From Prostheceraeus crozeri (lineage: Eukaryota; Platyhelminthes; Polycladida; Euryleptidae), in the NCBI GenBank assembly GCA_907163375.1, contig CAJQUW010012964.1, positions 310,001-374,000 on the forward strand: 64,000 nt of DNA, written 5' to 3'. The position numbers were made by a program, and so were the translations under genes. The notes beneath the pieces are model-generated. The model was not told the DNA's origin. It did no database searches and saw only the letters and a program-made list of their open reading frames with translations. Of this stretch, positions 32,665 to 44,180 are shown piece by piece. The number at the start of each line of letters is the position of its first letter. Positions within the stretch are counted from its first letter, which is position 1.

Positions 32665-35491
32665 TTATTGAGGAGAAGCGATTGCATCAGAAAGGATGTA
32701 CGGTGCGTAGTTGAAAAGGCTTAAATACCTCATCAACTCAACAATTCGTGCGACTTCCCGATGTTGCTGCTTTTGTCGAATCTTCTTGAGAACGAATCAA
32801 AAATGATCGTGCTTGTTCTCATCAACTCTCTGAAGGTCATCAATAATTTTCATCTACGTATATTCATGTATATTGTGAGCTTAGAGGCCAGGTTCATCAA
32901 GATTTAGTAATCAAATGAACTTTTATTTCTATTTTTCTTTTTTCTTTTCCCACCATAAAATCTCTGAACAAGCTTAAAGTTCTATATTTAAAGCATCTTT
33001 AAAACGTGACTGCAACTTAAGATGAAGAAAATACTCAGCTATCGATTGCTTGTAGTATATCCTGCCACTTACCTGCTCTATTGGCGTTATTGGATAATCT
33101 ATTTCTGGTGATCTAATCATCAACGGATCCTGAATCTGTAAACAATACCGTTCATGTCTTCTGATAAGTATTCGGAAACAGATTCACCTACTTACAATGG
33201 AATGATAAGAGCAATGCACATCTGGAAGATGACCACACATCTGTAGGTTAGACTTATTAATCATGAATCAATGATATTAGTCACTGTATCATTGATTATC
33301 TCAACTATAGTATCGCTAAGTATCATCCGACGTGGTTTCGACTTAATTCATATTTGTAAAGGAAAAGCAACGCAAAGTGCATGCTGCATGCGCGGCATTT
33401 CGAGCGGTTCTCTTTTAGGCATTACACCGGTGTGAAACAGATACACTGGCATTTGAAGTGTTGTACACTGTGGAAATGATAAATCACTGATATGTTTTAA
33501 CAAATATAACAAACCACTAAAAACAAAATTAATGAAAGTTAAATCACCAAGGTAAAGCTAAAGACAAAACATTTTCTTTTAGCACACAAATTTGCCCGGA
33601 GGGGTTTGATGCACAATGTCTCGACAATACGCAGACGCAACAGATTGCTGCGCCCAACATTAAATGACCCACTAAAAACCGCTTCTGAAGGCTGACATTT
33701 TTGCTCAAATACATGATGTCTCACCTAAACTTAGCCATTTTAGCAAGTGCTCTTTTACTCTTCCTTGAAGATGCCGACGTGTTCTGCTGATGTATCTGCA
33801 TCTGCAAACACACAAAAGAATAAATTACGTTTGATTGTGCAGTAACAGGAAGGCGAGCTTTCAAAAGGGCCACGGAAACTTTGCGCACAGAGGAAACAAC
33901 TTTCGGCTCAACGGCTGAACAAAACAGAAAACATGAACAAGCTGGCAGAAAAAACTGGCTCCACTGTCTCCAATACATGGGACTTTGATAACAACACACT
34001 TTTTCTCAAGACCAAAAACGGGAATTTTGTCCTCGAGAACACACTTCATATAACTGCTGATAAAAAGGGGAGGGTAGCCATTAGACATTAAAGTTATTAA
34101 AGATTACTAATTACACATTTATTAAAGATCACTTGAATCTGGGTCCTTTCGCTATTCAAACCTACGGTAATGTCAGTCAAATCACCAGAAATTACCGTTT
34201 AATTACACAAAAGAAGAGCTTTCATGAGTTGTAATAGGCCTATTCGCTCTTCAATGGTCAAATGGATTGCAGAAGGTAAATGATGATTCCTTAATATTAA
34301 ACAAATTAGTTGCGCACAATACTGCTGTATACATTTACATGTAAAATTTTGGTATGTTGTGCGACCACTATGTATGCACGTGCGGTGCAGCAACCCATAT
34401 GTGCACCTAAAATACATATACGGAATAAAAGAATTTTGAGCCTATACTGCCACCTTTTAAAATTGGTGGCCCACGAGCCTTGTCGCGGGCCTCTCCCTGT
34501 GGCTCGCTACCCCAATTTGGTTACTCACTACAGCAAAGTCCAAGCATGTTGTTATGAAATGCATGCTTTGCTTTGGAAGAGTGATGTCCCTCTTTGTAAT
34601 TTAGCTTATGACATTGAAGCAAACTCACGATTTTGCGGGAAGTCATGATAATAAAAAGCTGAACCCAATAATTGATAACTAGATTCTGCATGAATACAAA
34701 TCAATCAATAGTAAACTAGATATCAGAGTTTCATCCAAGACGAATACAGTCTCCGCCAAAATTAGTAGCATGCCTCCGTTAGATCCCTAAAATTTTAGCC
34801 CCCTCTTCTAAGAAGAATCGTTCCCGCGTGCATGGTACAGCATTTCCCAAATTAACTTTTTCGCGACCAAAAAATATAGTTAAAGAACAATGGTTTTCTA
34901 TGACATTTTGTTTTCATTTTTTAAATAATCCCATCACATGAAGATTTTATAATGTTTACCTATTAAATGAGGTGTCAATGTCATTGCTGTAATATAAAGA
35001 CAATCTTTTTTAAGCTGTCTTAAAAATGCGGTCGAGATGTTGCTTAAAGGACATAAAATACATGAAAGGGTTGGGATTCAAAAATATTCTAAAGAATTTA
35101 CAACCATTATCTATCATAGTTTTCAAAAGAATTCATTACATGACGCAATACGCACCGTTTGCATCAATTGTACATTTAAAACTATGATTCAGTGTTTATT
35201 CGGGGACAGAGATTCAGAGTTTACTCTAAGTTATGTCGTGACCGTAGTTCAAAGAAGCTTTATTCATAATATTCTTCTGCAGTTAGCTTCATAATGTCAA
35301 TAAGTCTCCCTTGATTAGATCTAGTTATCGTGAAATCCTAAATAACGATATGCAAAGCAGACATCAAAGACTTTTAAAAAAGTTAGACTAGACGAAGCTA
35401 ATAAAACAGGAGAATCCAGTTCATGTTATTTGCAATCCGTTCCTTACCTGTCACGATCTGAATCAGATCGGATTAAATCTGCTAACATCAT
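32665..35491 (-). CDS. Candidate five-exon gene of unknown function
   Basis: Minus-strand exons 35491-35448, 33801-33725, 33221-33196, 33135-33073 and 32784-32665 add up to exactly 110 codons (109 residues plus stop). The four donors are AG|GTAAGG, AG|GTGAGA, TT|GTAAGT and CAG|GTAAGT, and four acceptors end in AG after pyrimidine or T-rich stretches. The chain starts MMLADLIRSDSDRDR; the fourth exon reads IQDPLMIRSPEIDYPITPIE, and the last has a basic helix-like run (KIRQKQQHREVARIVELMRY) and ends in ASPQ. An AATAAA overlaps the stop codon, leaving a very short 3' UTR. Exon 2 is also open in another frame (SSRKSKRALAKMAKFR), so its frame is not settled. No family recognised; no membrane segment. 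Confidence 0.33.
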
Positions 35492-35509
35492 ATTTTCATG
35501 AGGAATGCT

Positions 35510-37140
35510 CTTTTCAAGTTACCGTTCCGGTAAACCAGCACGCATGGTGTCATGCAAAGAAGATGTTTATTCTTGCGACATTTGATATCTTGTCAGCACG
35601 ATTTTTTTTTGTCAATGCATTTACTATTGCAAATTCAATGACACAGCAGGTCAGCTTCTTCCTAATAATTCGAGAAATTATATAATGCTCGCTTTCAATT
35701 TCAAAGTCAATGCAAAATGTACACTTCGGGAACATTATAAAACAATGAGTGAGCCAAATTATTCCCTTTCTGTCGATCCAGTGAATGGTTGGGACAAATA
35801 GGGCAAACATAACTTGATAATCCGGTGTCCCAAAAGTGACAAGTGGTAGGAGCAATTTTTGATTATAATAATATTTTTTGACATCGCATTTGACAGCAAA
35901 CGTATATACATGTGTAGGTACAACTGTAGTTGTATAAAGGAGGGCTGGGCGCTGATCCAAAATTCAAGATTCGTCTATTCGATGCCATGACATTTTTCAC
36001 GTTGCAAAAATAACTTCTTGTGCATTCAGTTTAATGTGGCTTGATCAAAATGAGGCATCAAGCAGGTATTAGAAGAAATTTAGACAATCGAATCGAATTG
36101 ATTTAGTAATGACTTAGGCTTACATTTACTGTAAATATCCGCAAAAACAGACGTTTTTTTTGTCTGATACGAATGGATTTTAGCTGCTACGTCATCACTC
36201 ATCACGTTGTGACGTCATCTTTTTAACAGATATTTGCGTACTAATCATATATAACAACTGTTTTTAACGGTGTACAGTTCACTACAATGCAATTAAATCC
36301 ATATCTAGCAAAGTTGCTTAAACACAGCAATGATAGACCAATATCTAAAATAAGTTGATCCACTAACTTAGCGCACAAACATAAATAAATAAAGCATAAA
36401 ATATAAAAAATAGAGCATAAATACAGCATACTCAACATAAATAAAGCCTCCAGTTATTGGCCTACATTAACCTTTTCACTACGGCATGGCTGCGATCCAT
36501 GAAAATTTCCTCTTATTTTTGGGGCCTGGTGTAAAGTACTGATTTAGTCTTTGAGGGCATTGATCGCGGCAATCACTTGTCAAGATTGTTCTAAGCGCTG
36601 ACATAGAAGTGAGTGCAAATACCTCATTCCCTTCCTATGTCAGCCAAGAAAAGGGATTTCAGTCAGATATCTTGGCCTCATTGAAGGGGTTAACAAGGAA
36701 ATCTGGAAACTATGAAAAATGGATAAGATCCAAAATTGCAAATAAACTGACTATTTGGCATGACTATTGGTATGTTTGGTAGGTTTGGCATAATTGAAAA
36801 TTAATGGGATCATAACTTAAGGAATGAACGAAAAAATCCCTCTCTCTTAACTGAGCTCCCGGTTTCTCAATGCACGAATACTGAGGTAAATAAGAATTAC
36901 ATAAATACTACACGATGTAAACAAAAAAAGACTGCTTCCATCCATTTATTCTATTGTGATGCTGATGGAAAAAATTCCGAATACATAAAGCAATAGGCCT
37001 TTATCGTTGAAACCGTGAGAGTATAGATCAATTGATAATGAATTCCTCCCTTTCTGTGTTTTATCCTTTGATGAGTAAAACGATGAGTTATGGGATTATC
37101 ACGAGCGATTCAAGCGTCAACTCAGAAATCTAGCGATCTC
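35510..37140. other. No gene recognised
   Basis: A 136-residue minus-strand frame at 35550-35960 has no recognisable domain or splice context. A tacgtcatc/gacgtcatc pair at about 36190-36220 is of unknown meaning. Confidence 0.35.
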
Positions 37141-37141
37141 G

Positions 37142-37327
37142 TCAGAATTTGATCGTCAAAGAGATAGTGGTCTGTAAGTCTTGTGTTGTCACATCATTGC
37201 GCACAAGAGTGTAGGATGAATATCTGTGTGACGCATCGGACGCACGATTTTTGTCTTCACTGTCTCCTTGACTCAAATATGGCTGGGAAGTCTGGAAATC
37301 TGTAGACTGCGTCATTTTATTTCTCCT
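37142..37327 (-). CDS. Candidate terminal exon with cytoplasmic-tail character
   Basis: A minus-strand open frame of 61 residues after a possible acceptor (gatttcatcgttgaag). It begins with a basic run (RRNK), is rich in Ser, Thr, Gln and Tyr (for example DASHRYSSYTLVRNDVTTQ), and ends in SLTIKF. The basic start resembles what follows a membrane helix, but no matching membrane exon was found upstream on this strand. It could belong with the exons at 40.2-41.0 kb, whose end codes for a stop, or be a separate gene. Confidence 0.3.
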   Translation of the reverse strand, partial: RRNKMTQSTDFQTSQPYLSQGDSEDKNRASDASHRYSSYTLVRNDVTTQDLQTTISLTIKF

Positions 37328-37934
37328 CTTCAACGATGAAATCAATGAATGTCTGGCTCAAATCCAGTTTTCATAAAACAGCGACGGAATGAATAAATTA
37401 TTCAAACTTGAACAAAAAGGAAAACATCATGAATTGATTCGCCTTTTTAATATCACAATCGATGTTTTGAACATTTGAGTTTTTAAAACTTTGGAAAGTG
37501 TGAATTATTAACTTCAGACGCAGTACATATGTAGCTCAGCGGAATAAAGAAAAGAGGGTGGGGGGAGTTAGATGTATCAGATGTAAACTGAAATGAAGCA
37601 CTCTGTGAGGCTCATTAAAAGTGTGCTATTTGAACGATCTTTCGAACGGGTGAAGCAGTATTCAGTCTGGACAATTTAAAGTTAATTGTCTCCCTCTGAA
37701 TCCGATATGTCGATGAGTTGATCGTCTTATAGAATGTGGCGATATCATCACACGAAAGTAAGTTCGCTTGACGTCGAATAATGTGAGGCTCTGGTCACCG
37801 CATGGAATGAAATAGATATCAAGCATAGAGTAAGTATATTAGGTAGAGTGGTAACTCAGCATTTGTTAAATCCCTAATGTGCATACAGTTTCGATTTCAT
37901 TAAATGAACATGAGCCGATGGCATGGTCGAGACC

Positions 37935-39525
37935 CAGTACCACCTGTGAGATATGCAGTTTTTACACTTTTGGAGAAATGTAAACGGATTTGACTGATAA
38001 TGATAGCAATACAGAATGAAGAATAGTATTCCACAAATCCTCCATGTCACGTCAATTTGGAGAGGCAATATACAGGGTGGACCAAAAGTTTCTGACCCCC
38101 TAAAGCTTTTTAAGAAAAAACAGAAATTTGTCGGATAAATGTATATTTTTCATTCATGAATGCATGCATTTTCAGTGTAGAAATATGTAAATGTCAAAAA
38201 TTAATATTTCGTGTTCTTATCTTCATTTCTCAGACATTCCAAGACACGAGCAAGTAAGCCTTCGACCAACGATTTGAGAAAGGACGGTTCCAAAGAATCC
38301 CACTCATCTTTCGCTCTCTGTTTCTCGGTCGTGGATACTGGACATGAAATACTGTCGTGGATTCACTAGCAAGCACACCTCGTGTCCCAGTACCTAAGTT
38401 TCATCTGAATATTATGGTCGCAGGTGGCATCACTCGATACTGTAAAGCGGATTTTCATGTGGTCCAAAACGGAAAATCGGTGAATGGTGACAACTGTGGA
38501 CAGAATCTGTCTACGTCGATTCAATACATGCTCTTCGAATCGTCCCCTATCCAGAGAAAGAAGTTCTTATGCAGGATGGAGCACGAGCACATACAGCGAA
38601 GAAAAACTGGAAAAACCGGCTAAAGGACATTGAATATTCACTGTTTTGGACGATGTTGGACCTTACTGTTTGGAAAGACTGGCCTGGAACTTCAGACGAC
38701 CTAGACGTCATTAAAAACATTTGGTAGATTCTTCAGGAATTAGTGTTTAAGTATCCATGGCCGAGAAACAGAGAGCAGCTTGTTTGCGAGAGTAAAAGAT
38801 GAGTGGGATTCTTTGGAGCCATCCTATCTCAAATCGTTGGTCGAAAGCTTACCTACTCGTGTCTCGGAATGTCTGAGAAATTAAGGTAAGAACACGAAAT
38901 ATTAATTTTTGACATTTGTAGTTTACATATTGTTATTTCTACACTGAAATTATATGCATTCATGGATAATAAATAGATTTTTATCCGACGAATATCTGTG
39001 ACCCCTTAAAAAGCTTCAAGGGGTCAGAAACTTTTGGTCCACCCTGTAGTTTGTTAAATTAGCAATTCGATGGGTCAGCATCACTAAAAGCTCAGCTTTA
39101 TTATAATTAGATTATATGGGTCCACATTGCTACTCTGATTCAAGAAATGACGCCTTGTGAATAATAAAATCATGCCGCTGAAAATTGAATTAAAAACATG
39201 ACATCCCAGCTAAGAGGATTTCAATAAGGTATCAACTTTTCCTTGAAGGCTTGCAGGTACTTGCAGTAATGTAGTTCATGAAATTTCATTGAAAATTAAT
39301 ATTAATTACTTTTGATATCCAACTTGTTTCATACTACTTATATAGGGGCTTCATGTCGGCAGTATATAATTTGCATAAATTAAGCTTCTTAAAAACTGCT
39401 CAAATAATTTTTTGGACCGCAGGAACGCAATCTCCGCAAAAAACTGAATCTTTTGATATAAAAATTTTCATTGAATACAGATATTGAGATTTTGAGTCGA
39501 CATTCTACCTATATATACTGTACTT
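37935..39525 (-). repeat. Older interspersed repeat, copy 1 (split by a mariner insertion)
   Basis: Segments 37935-38070 and 39047-39525 together match the reverse complement of 54370-55078, through blocks such as tgtgagatatgca, gtttgttaaattagcaattc, catgccgctgaaaattgaatt and ctgctcaaataattttttgg. The match resumes directly on the other side of the transposon at 38073-39046. Confidence 0.8.
38073..39046 (+). mobile_element. Tc1/mariner element with long inverted arms
   Basis: Ends CAGGGTGGACCAAAAGTTTC and its inverted partner, flanked by TA on both sides. Inverted identity does not stop at the ends: about 265 bases (38073-38340) match the reverse complement of 38745-39046, which includes the part coding for the transposase C-terminus. 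The middle (38345-38890) encodes transposase pieces: VPKFHLNIMVAGGI, VVQNGKSVNGD, then DWPGTSDDLDVIKNIW. The middle catalytic block (MQDGARAHTAKK) is in another frame. The N-terminal DNA-binding half is missing. It cannot encode a working transposase. Confidence 0.85.
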
Positions 39526-40192
39526 ACTGTGTGAGATCAATACCTATTTTATAAGTGAAAGCTTACATGCACTGACTGTCATCAACTTTGCAACAACTGA
39601 AAATCTGTCTAAAAGTTATTTTCTATGTGTAAAAGTCTCTTCTATGTCTAAAAGATATAAAATAAGTATAAAACATTACCGCTCTTAGTTTTCTGCCCAC
39701 AATTGCTTGTACGATGATCGTTCATGGACACAACCTCGCAGTCTGCTTCATTCCCAGCCATGACTCATCAACAGATCAAGAAATTCAATCGTCGTCTGGG
39801 TCAATAATCTTTTCTAATGGCACCTAAAAGTGAACCAAATTTTCAAGGATCGAAATTTCTCACAGAGATGTCACACAAATCAACCGATAATCCAAAACGA
39901 GCACAATGTCGTAGTACTGATTTTCATGTCACAAAGACTAGGCCTATCACAGAAGAGGTATTGACCTGATTTCTTTGAAATGCTTCAATAGCTTTGTTTC
40001 AAAGGTATTGTTGAGTGATCTTATGCATTTTTTACTGTAGGTAATAACATCTATACCAACTACCATGCGAACGTATAATACAGTTGACGTTCAATGCTGA
40101 AAGAATACCCGGCACTATAGCAATTGAATTTTTCCAGATGTGTAGCCATCATAAATCTGAACGTAACATTGTTTTGCTAAGATATTGTAATA

Positions 40193-41007
40193 TCATACAG
40201 CTGAATATTTCCCACACTTCGTTGCAGATTTCGTGAATTCCTTGATCACCACATCTCCTCCTTGTAGTACTTCACCAGCAATATAATCATTGATTGGGAA
40301 CTTTCGAGGCTTCAATCGTCTGTCTACCGCCTCCACTTGGCTGCGTAGTATTGTGTCATACTGAAGATCATCTCCATACATATTACCGGAAGCCCCCGCA
40401 AGATCCAACCTTGCACTAAGTGTCTCACTAATTTTGAAAGTATCATTTGCTGTGATCGGATATCAATTTTAGATAAATTAGACGATTGCAGACGATCAAT
40501 AGATCGATAATAGATTAATTTGATATTGAACCACTAATTACCATGCCACTCGAAAACTGCGCGTGATTCCACAAAATACTTAGCCGTCTTCACGAAATCG
40601 CGAATGAAAGCTAAAATGCTATTATCACTTATTATTTTAGAGTAACTTAATTTTGCTCTCATTTCTCTAATTTCAAAAAATTAGATACGAAAAGTGACCA
40701 TTCAGCCAATACACTTGTAAGGAACAAATGTTTAGGCATCCATAATCAATCAATTATGTTTGGTAGAGCTTCCTCTGACCGAAGCAGCATTACCACGCTG
40801 AACTGCAAGACTCAATCGTTGAGTGAGTTGGACTGTTGTTAAAGGGTCACCTAGCGTGCTCCCGATCTGTCGAACAAGAAGTGTAGCACCTGGTCCGAAC
40901 GCACCTGGTCTCATTTGAAACTCTCCTGAAGTCATGAATTCACACGACTTCAGGGGAGTGTCAATGCCAAAGGGTCGCAACATGTGAGATCCCATGCAAG
41001 AGGTTTC
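40193..41007 (-). CDS. Candidate two-exon gene part, unknown function
   Basis: Exon 41007-40794 (after acceptor tttatcccattcatgaaaag) and exon 40449-40193 (after acceptor gatatccgatcacag) join in phase 1 through a weak donor G|GTAATG and end in TGA, giving 156 residues. The first carries MRPGAFGPGATLLVRQIGST and VQLTQRLSLAVQR; the second has YDTILRSQVEAVDRRLKPRK and FPINDYIAGEVLQGGDVVIK. Composition is balanced and soluble, unlike the AT-driven random frames nearby. The 5' exon is not found; an ATG exon at about 41090 has a good donor but the wrong phase. If the first exon is not spliced its frame ends at 40750. No family recognised. Confidence 0.38.
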
Positions 41008-41019
41008 CTTTTCATGAAT

Positions 41020-42238
41020 GGGATAAACAACATATCATCAGTCTACTTACTATCAGATTGTATAAGACAAGAAGGTTCAAGAATTGAAGGCATGTTGATT
41101 ATTCATACTATTATTTACCCAACATTTTTAGCCTAAATATTTGCGTAATTTCAGTTCCTCTTAATAGGTCGAAATAATTCAAAGCTTCATCGAAATATAC
41201 GGGTATTTCTGGAAGCATGTCTGACAGGTGTTGCTATATCCTAGCATGTCAATAAGTGACAGATTAATCAGCACATCTCTGGCATTTAAATCTCGCCGTC
41301 TCAGCTGAATTCCACTGTGCCAATTCTTTGCTGATATCCCTGCAATTGACTCTTTGTTGATTCAAAATAATTATTTCTGTTTATGTTGCCTCTATGAAAC
41401 TTTTTGAAGCATTTCCTGTGTCGCTGCATAATCATTTCAACACCGTCATTGTTACTCCTAGATCTGAAGCGAATCGCTTGTCTTTTCATACCGCCAAAGC
41501 TCATTAAAGTTTGATGTCAATCAAAGGATCTCGAAATCGATTGGTGGCTATTATTCCTTTTTAGCAGTGTCGAAAACCGGTTTTGTGATTCCCAATAAGA
41601 GGCACATTTTTCTGAAATTTTGGGCGGTCTGCAAACTTTGGTCTTCCAATATATAACTAGTAGACCCTGAGGTTTTGGGGTAATACGCATGTCTTTAAGC
41701 CAATGTAATGTGGGCATATGACTTATTTTTCTCTTATTTTATCTATGAACTATATTACTAAATATCTATCTACACTACTAAACAAGAATATTCTTCTGAC
41801 ATTTTTTACAATACGTTTAAGATGACTCACCATTTACATAGAATAAGCAATTTTTGACGTGTGAACTTTCTAATGGTGATATTCATTTGTCTGAGCTCGT
41901 TTATCTTCGAACTGTAAATAGCAATTCGAAATTCCAAGTAGCAAATCTTTCACAAATGTTTGAAATTTTTGACATTTTAGCGGAGTAGTATATTTCTATT
42001 TAAAATTTAGCCAAAATGTGTGGAAAAAGTATACTACAGGTCTAATTGCCATCTAATGTGATCATCAGGACTGAAGACCTAAAGCAACTGATGAGAAGAG
42101 TAGGGACAGACACAAAAAGACAATACATAGTTATACCATAACTACTAATCGATTTAATAAGTATGAGCAAAACATTCAGACTTTAAGACTGTATACGTTG
42201 TTTGTGGTATAATAGATGATCATGTACTCACCATGCAA
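41020..42238. other. No gene recognised
   Basis: Minus-strand frames at 41301-41504 and 41517-41717 have no recognisable domain. An exon-like piece starting at an ATG near 41090 (minus) has a strong donor at about 41048 but does not match the phase of the exon at 41007. Confidence 0.35.
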
Positions 42239-42410
42239 ATATTTTACGTTGTCGAATAAAGGACTTGTCATAATTAAGAAATCTGGAGAAAAGTCCTTCT
42301 GATTGATGGTACATTTTTATTAAATTGGCAAGGCCTTTCAGCCGTCACCGACGGTCATCTTCAAGCAACTCTCAGAAGGACTTTTCTCCAGATTTCTTAT
42401 TTTACGTTGT
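42239..42410. repeat. Perfect 28-bp inverted repeat with hammerhead-like spacer, flanked by 13-bp direct repeats
   Basis: 42275-42302 and 42372-42399 are exact inverted copies (arm sequence starts taagaaatctggag). The 69-base spacer read on the minus strand holds GCTTGAAGATGA, a CCGTC/GACGG hairpin and CTGAAAGGCC. The bases tattttacgttgt occur on each side (about 42240 and 42398). It sits 200 bases before a Penelope-like coding fragment. Confidence 0.7.
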
Positions 42411-42597
42411 GTTTACGTAATTTTTCGAATAATTGCGTATTTCTGTATGGTCGATTTTGCGTCACATTTATGTAAGTTTTTGTAAATCCCCAATAAGGTC
42501 ATATATTAGTACGACGATAAAATACGACGAATAAATATATATAATTTAGTCATATATTAATACGACGATGACATATTAATACTAATTTAACATTAGA

Positions 42598-42850
42598 TTT
42601 TGTATATAATAGGACTAACAAGCAAATCCACAAATTTATGGACAAATATGACATAAAAGCTAACATAATTAGTAAACCAAATAAGTCTCCCTCCAGTGGC
42701 CTAGCTAATAAAACTAAAGTTGAGAAGCATGAAAACTGCCATCTCTGTAGCTTGCTGAATGATAAGTATAGGTGCAATTTGTATGTAAACTTATTTTGTT
42801 CATGTGCGCATTTGTAAATTTGTCTGAAACGTAGGCAATTACACATCTAT
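42598..42850 (+). mobile_element. Penelope-like element fragment
   Basis: The plus strand reads RTNKQIHKFMDKYDIKANII, then KTKVEKHENCHLCSLLNDKY and CNLYVNLFC. This is the linker with paired cysteines that joins the reverse transcriptase to the GIY-YIG endonuclease in Penelope-like retroelements. Neither catalytic domain is kept. Confidence 0.6.
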
Positions 42851-43384
42851 AATTCGAGAAAATTGGCTTTATTACTTTGCCTGGAGGCATCAATCTCATT
42901 TTCAAAATTATAAATGCTAAGCACCTCCTGCTCAGGGCTCTTTTGTATGGGATAACTTTTGTTTAAAAATTCGTCTTCTCGACAATTCTCGAAAATTTCT
43001 TGAAAATTTCTCAATAATCGTATTTTGAAGTTCAAATGGAACTGTTCAAACTGCACCTGTGAGTAAATGATCCACCTCATCAATGTGTTTGCTCCATACC
43101 CACGCGCAGACTTGAGGCGATTTATGTCATCGTGAGTACACTGCACTGATTAACAAAGTTGAAACAGCCCTCCATCCAACAGCAGGGAAGCCTTAATAAC
43201 AATAATAGCAATGATGTGTCGTTATTGTTTAAACCTCTCTGACAAAAGATAAGAACCATGCGCTTGGCTGGCTAGTGTCAAAAAAGGATTGACAGCGAAG
43301 TGACGTCATCAAGGAAAGTATGAGAAAGAGAAATAATAGGTGTGTGAGCAATAACAGTGTGCACAATCATGGAATGCACCGAAG

Positions 43385-44180
43385 TAATAGAGAGAGAGAG
43401 AGATGTTTATTTTTCAATTACAATGAAAATCATGGCTAAACATTTGAAAGTGGTCTTTATAAGTTACATTCAAGTGAAGTAATACTATAATAATCAGCAA
43501 AGTCAGTCGACATGTGTCTGATTCACAATGATAGTTGTCTTTGGGAAAAAACTGTTTCGTCTACGTGTAGTTCGAACAATTGGCTGTATGAAGCGTCCTG
43601 AAAAACTGGATTTTGTCGGACAAAAGCTGTAGAGTGGATGTTGAGGGTTATTAGAAGCAATTAACATCAGTTGCATTGACGCGCTTTGTCTGCGCGACCT
43701 CAGGTCAGGAAAACAGGAGCAATGACAATTCTCACCATAAATGATGTGGTGGGCTCGACGCTGAATTCTCTCTAGTAGTTCTTCATCCTTGGCTAGAAGG
43801 CCAACTAATACGGGAGAGCAGTATTCTATTATGGACAGAATGAGGCCATGGTAGATGCTCATCAGATTTCTGTGACCTAGAAAAGGCTTGAGGATTCGCA
43901 AGGCGTATAGGCGTTTGGATGAGAGACTGCTAATGTACTCAACATGCTTACTCCATTTAAGGTCAGATGTAAGGTAAAGACCAAGAATTTTCATTTCAGA
44001 TACCAGCGTCAATTCGTCAAGAGTAGGCAAATGTACATGAGGACTTCTTGGGATCCAGAGCTGTTTGCATTTGCGAGAATTAAGTTGGAGACCCACAGAT
44101 GCCGACCAAGTCATCATATTATTGTGCTCATCAATGCACGCTTGAACAGATCTATCTGTTACTGGCACAACAGATAATAA
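43385..44180 (-). mobile_element. 5'-truncated CR1-like LINE
   Basis: The minus strand encodes 221 residues of the C-terminal third of a LINE ORF2 without a stop: VGLQLNSRKCKQLWI, MKILGLYLTSDLKWSKHVE, RRAHHIIYGENCHC and RTTRRRNSFF. It is the same clade as the ORF2 at 29-31.5 kb but a different family. The 3' tail is a CT/GA microsatellite (43389-43402). Confidence 0.85.

Noticed and set aside
33196-33240. Membrane-helix exon (CVVIFQMCIALIIP) on the minus strand
   Set aside because: Open in one frame using an upstream acceptor, but that frame cannot be joined to the following exon without a stop.
35550-35960. 136-residue minus-strand frame
   Set aside because: Cys/Phe/Ile-rich composition typical of AT-driven chance translation; no domain or splice support.
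41050-41092. First exon for the 40.2-41.0 kb minus-strand unit
   Set aside because: It starts with ATG and has a strong donor, but joins the next exon out of frame and hits a stop.
42847-43146. GIY-YIG domain of the Penelope-like fragment
   Set aside because: Neither strand shows the GIY and YIG motifs after the cysteine linker; the coding similarity ends near 42850.
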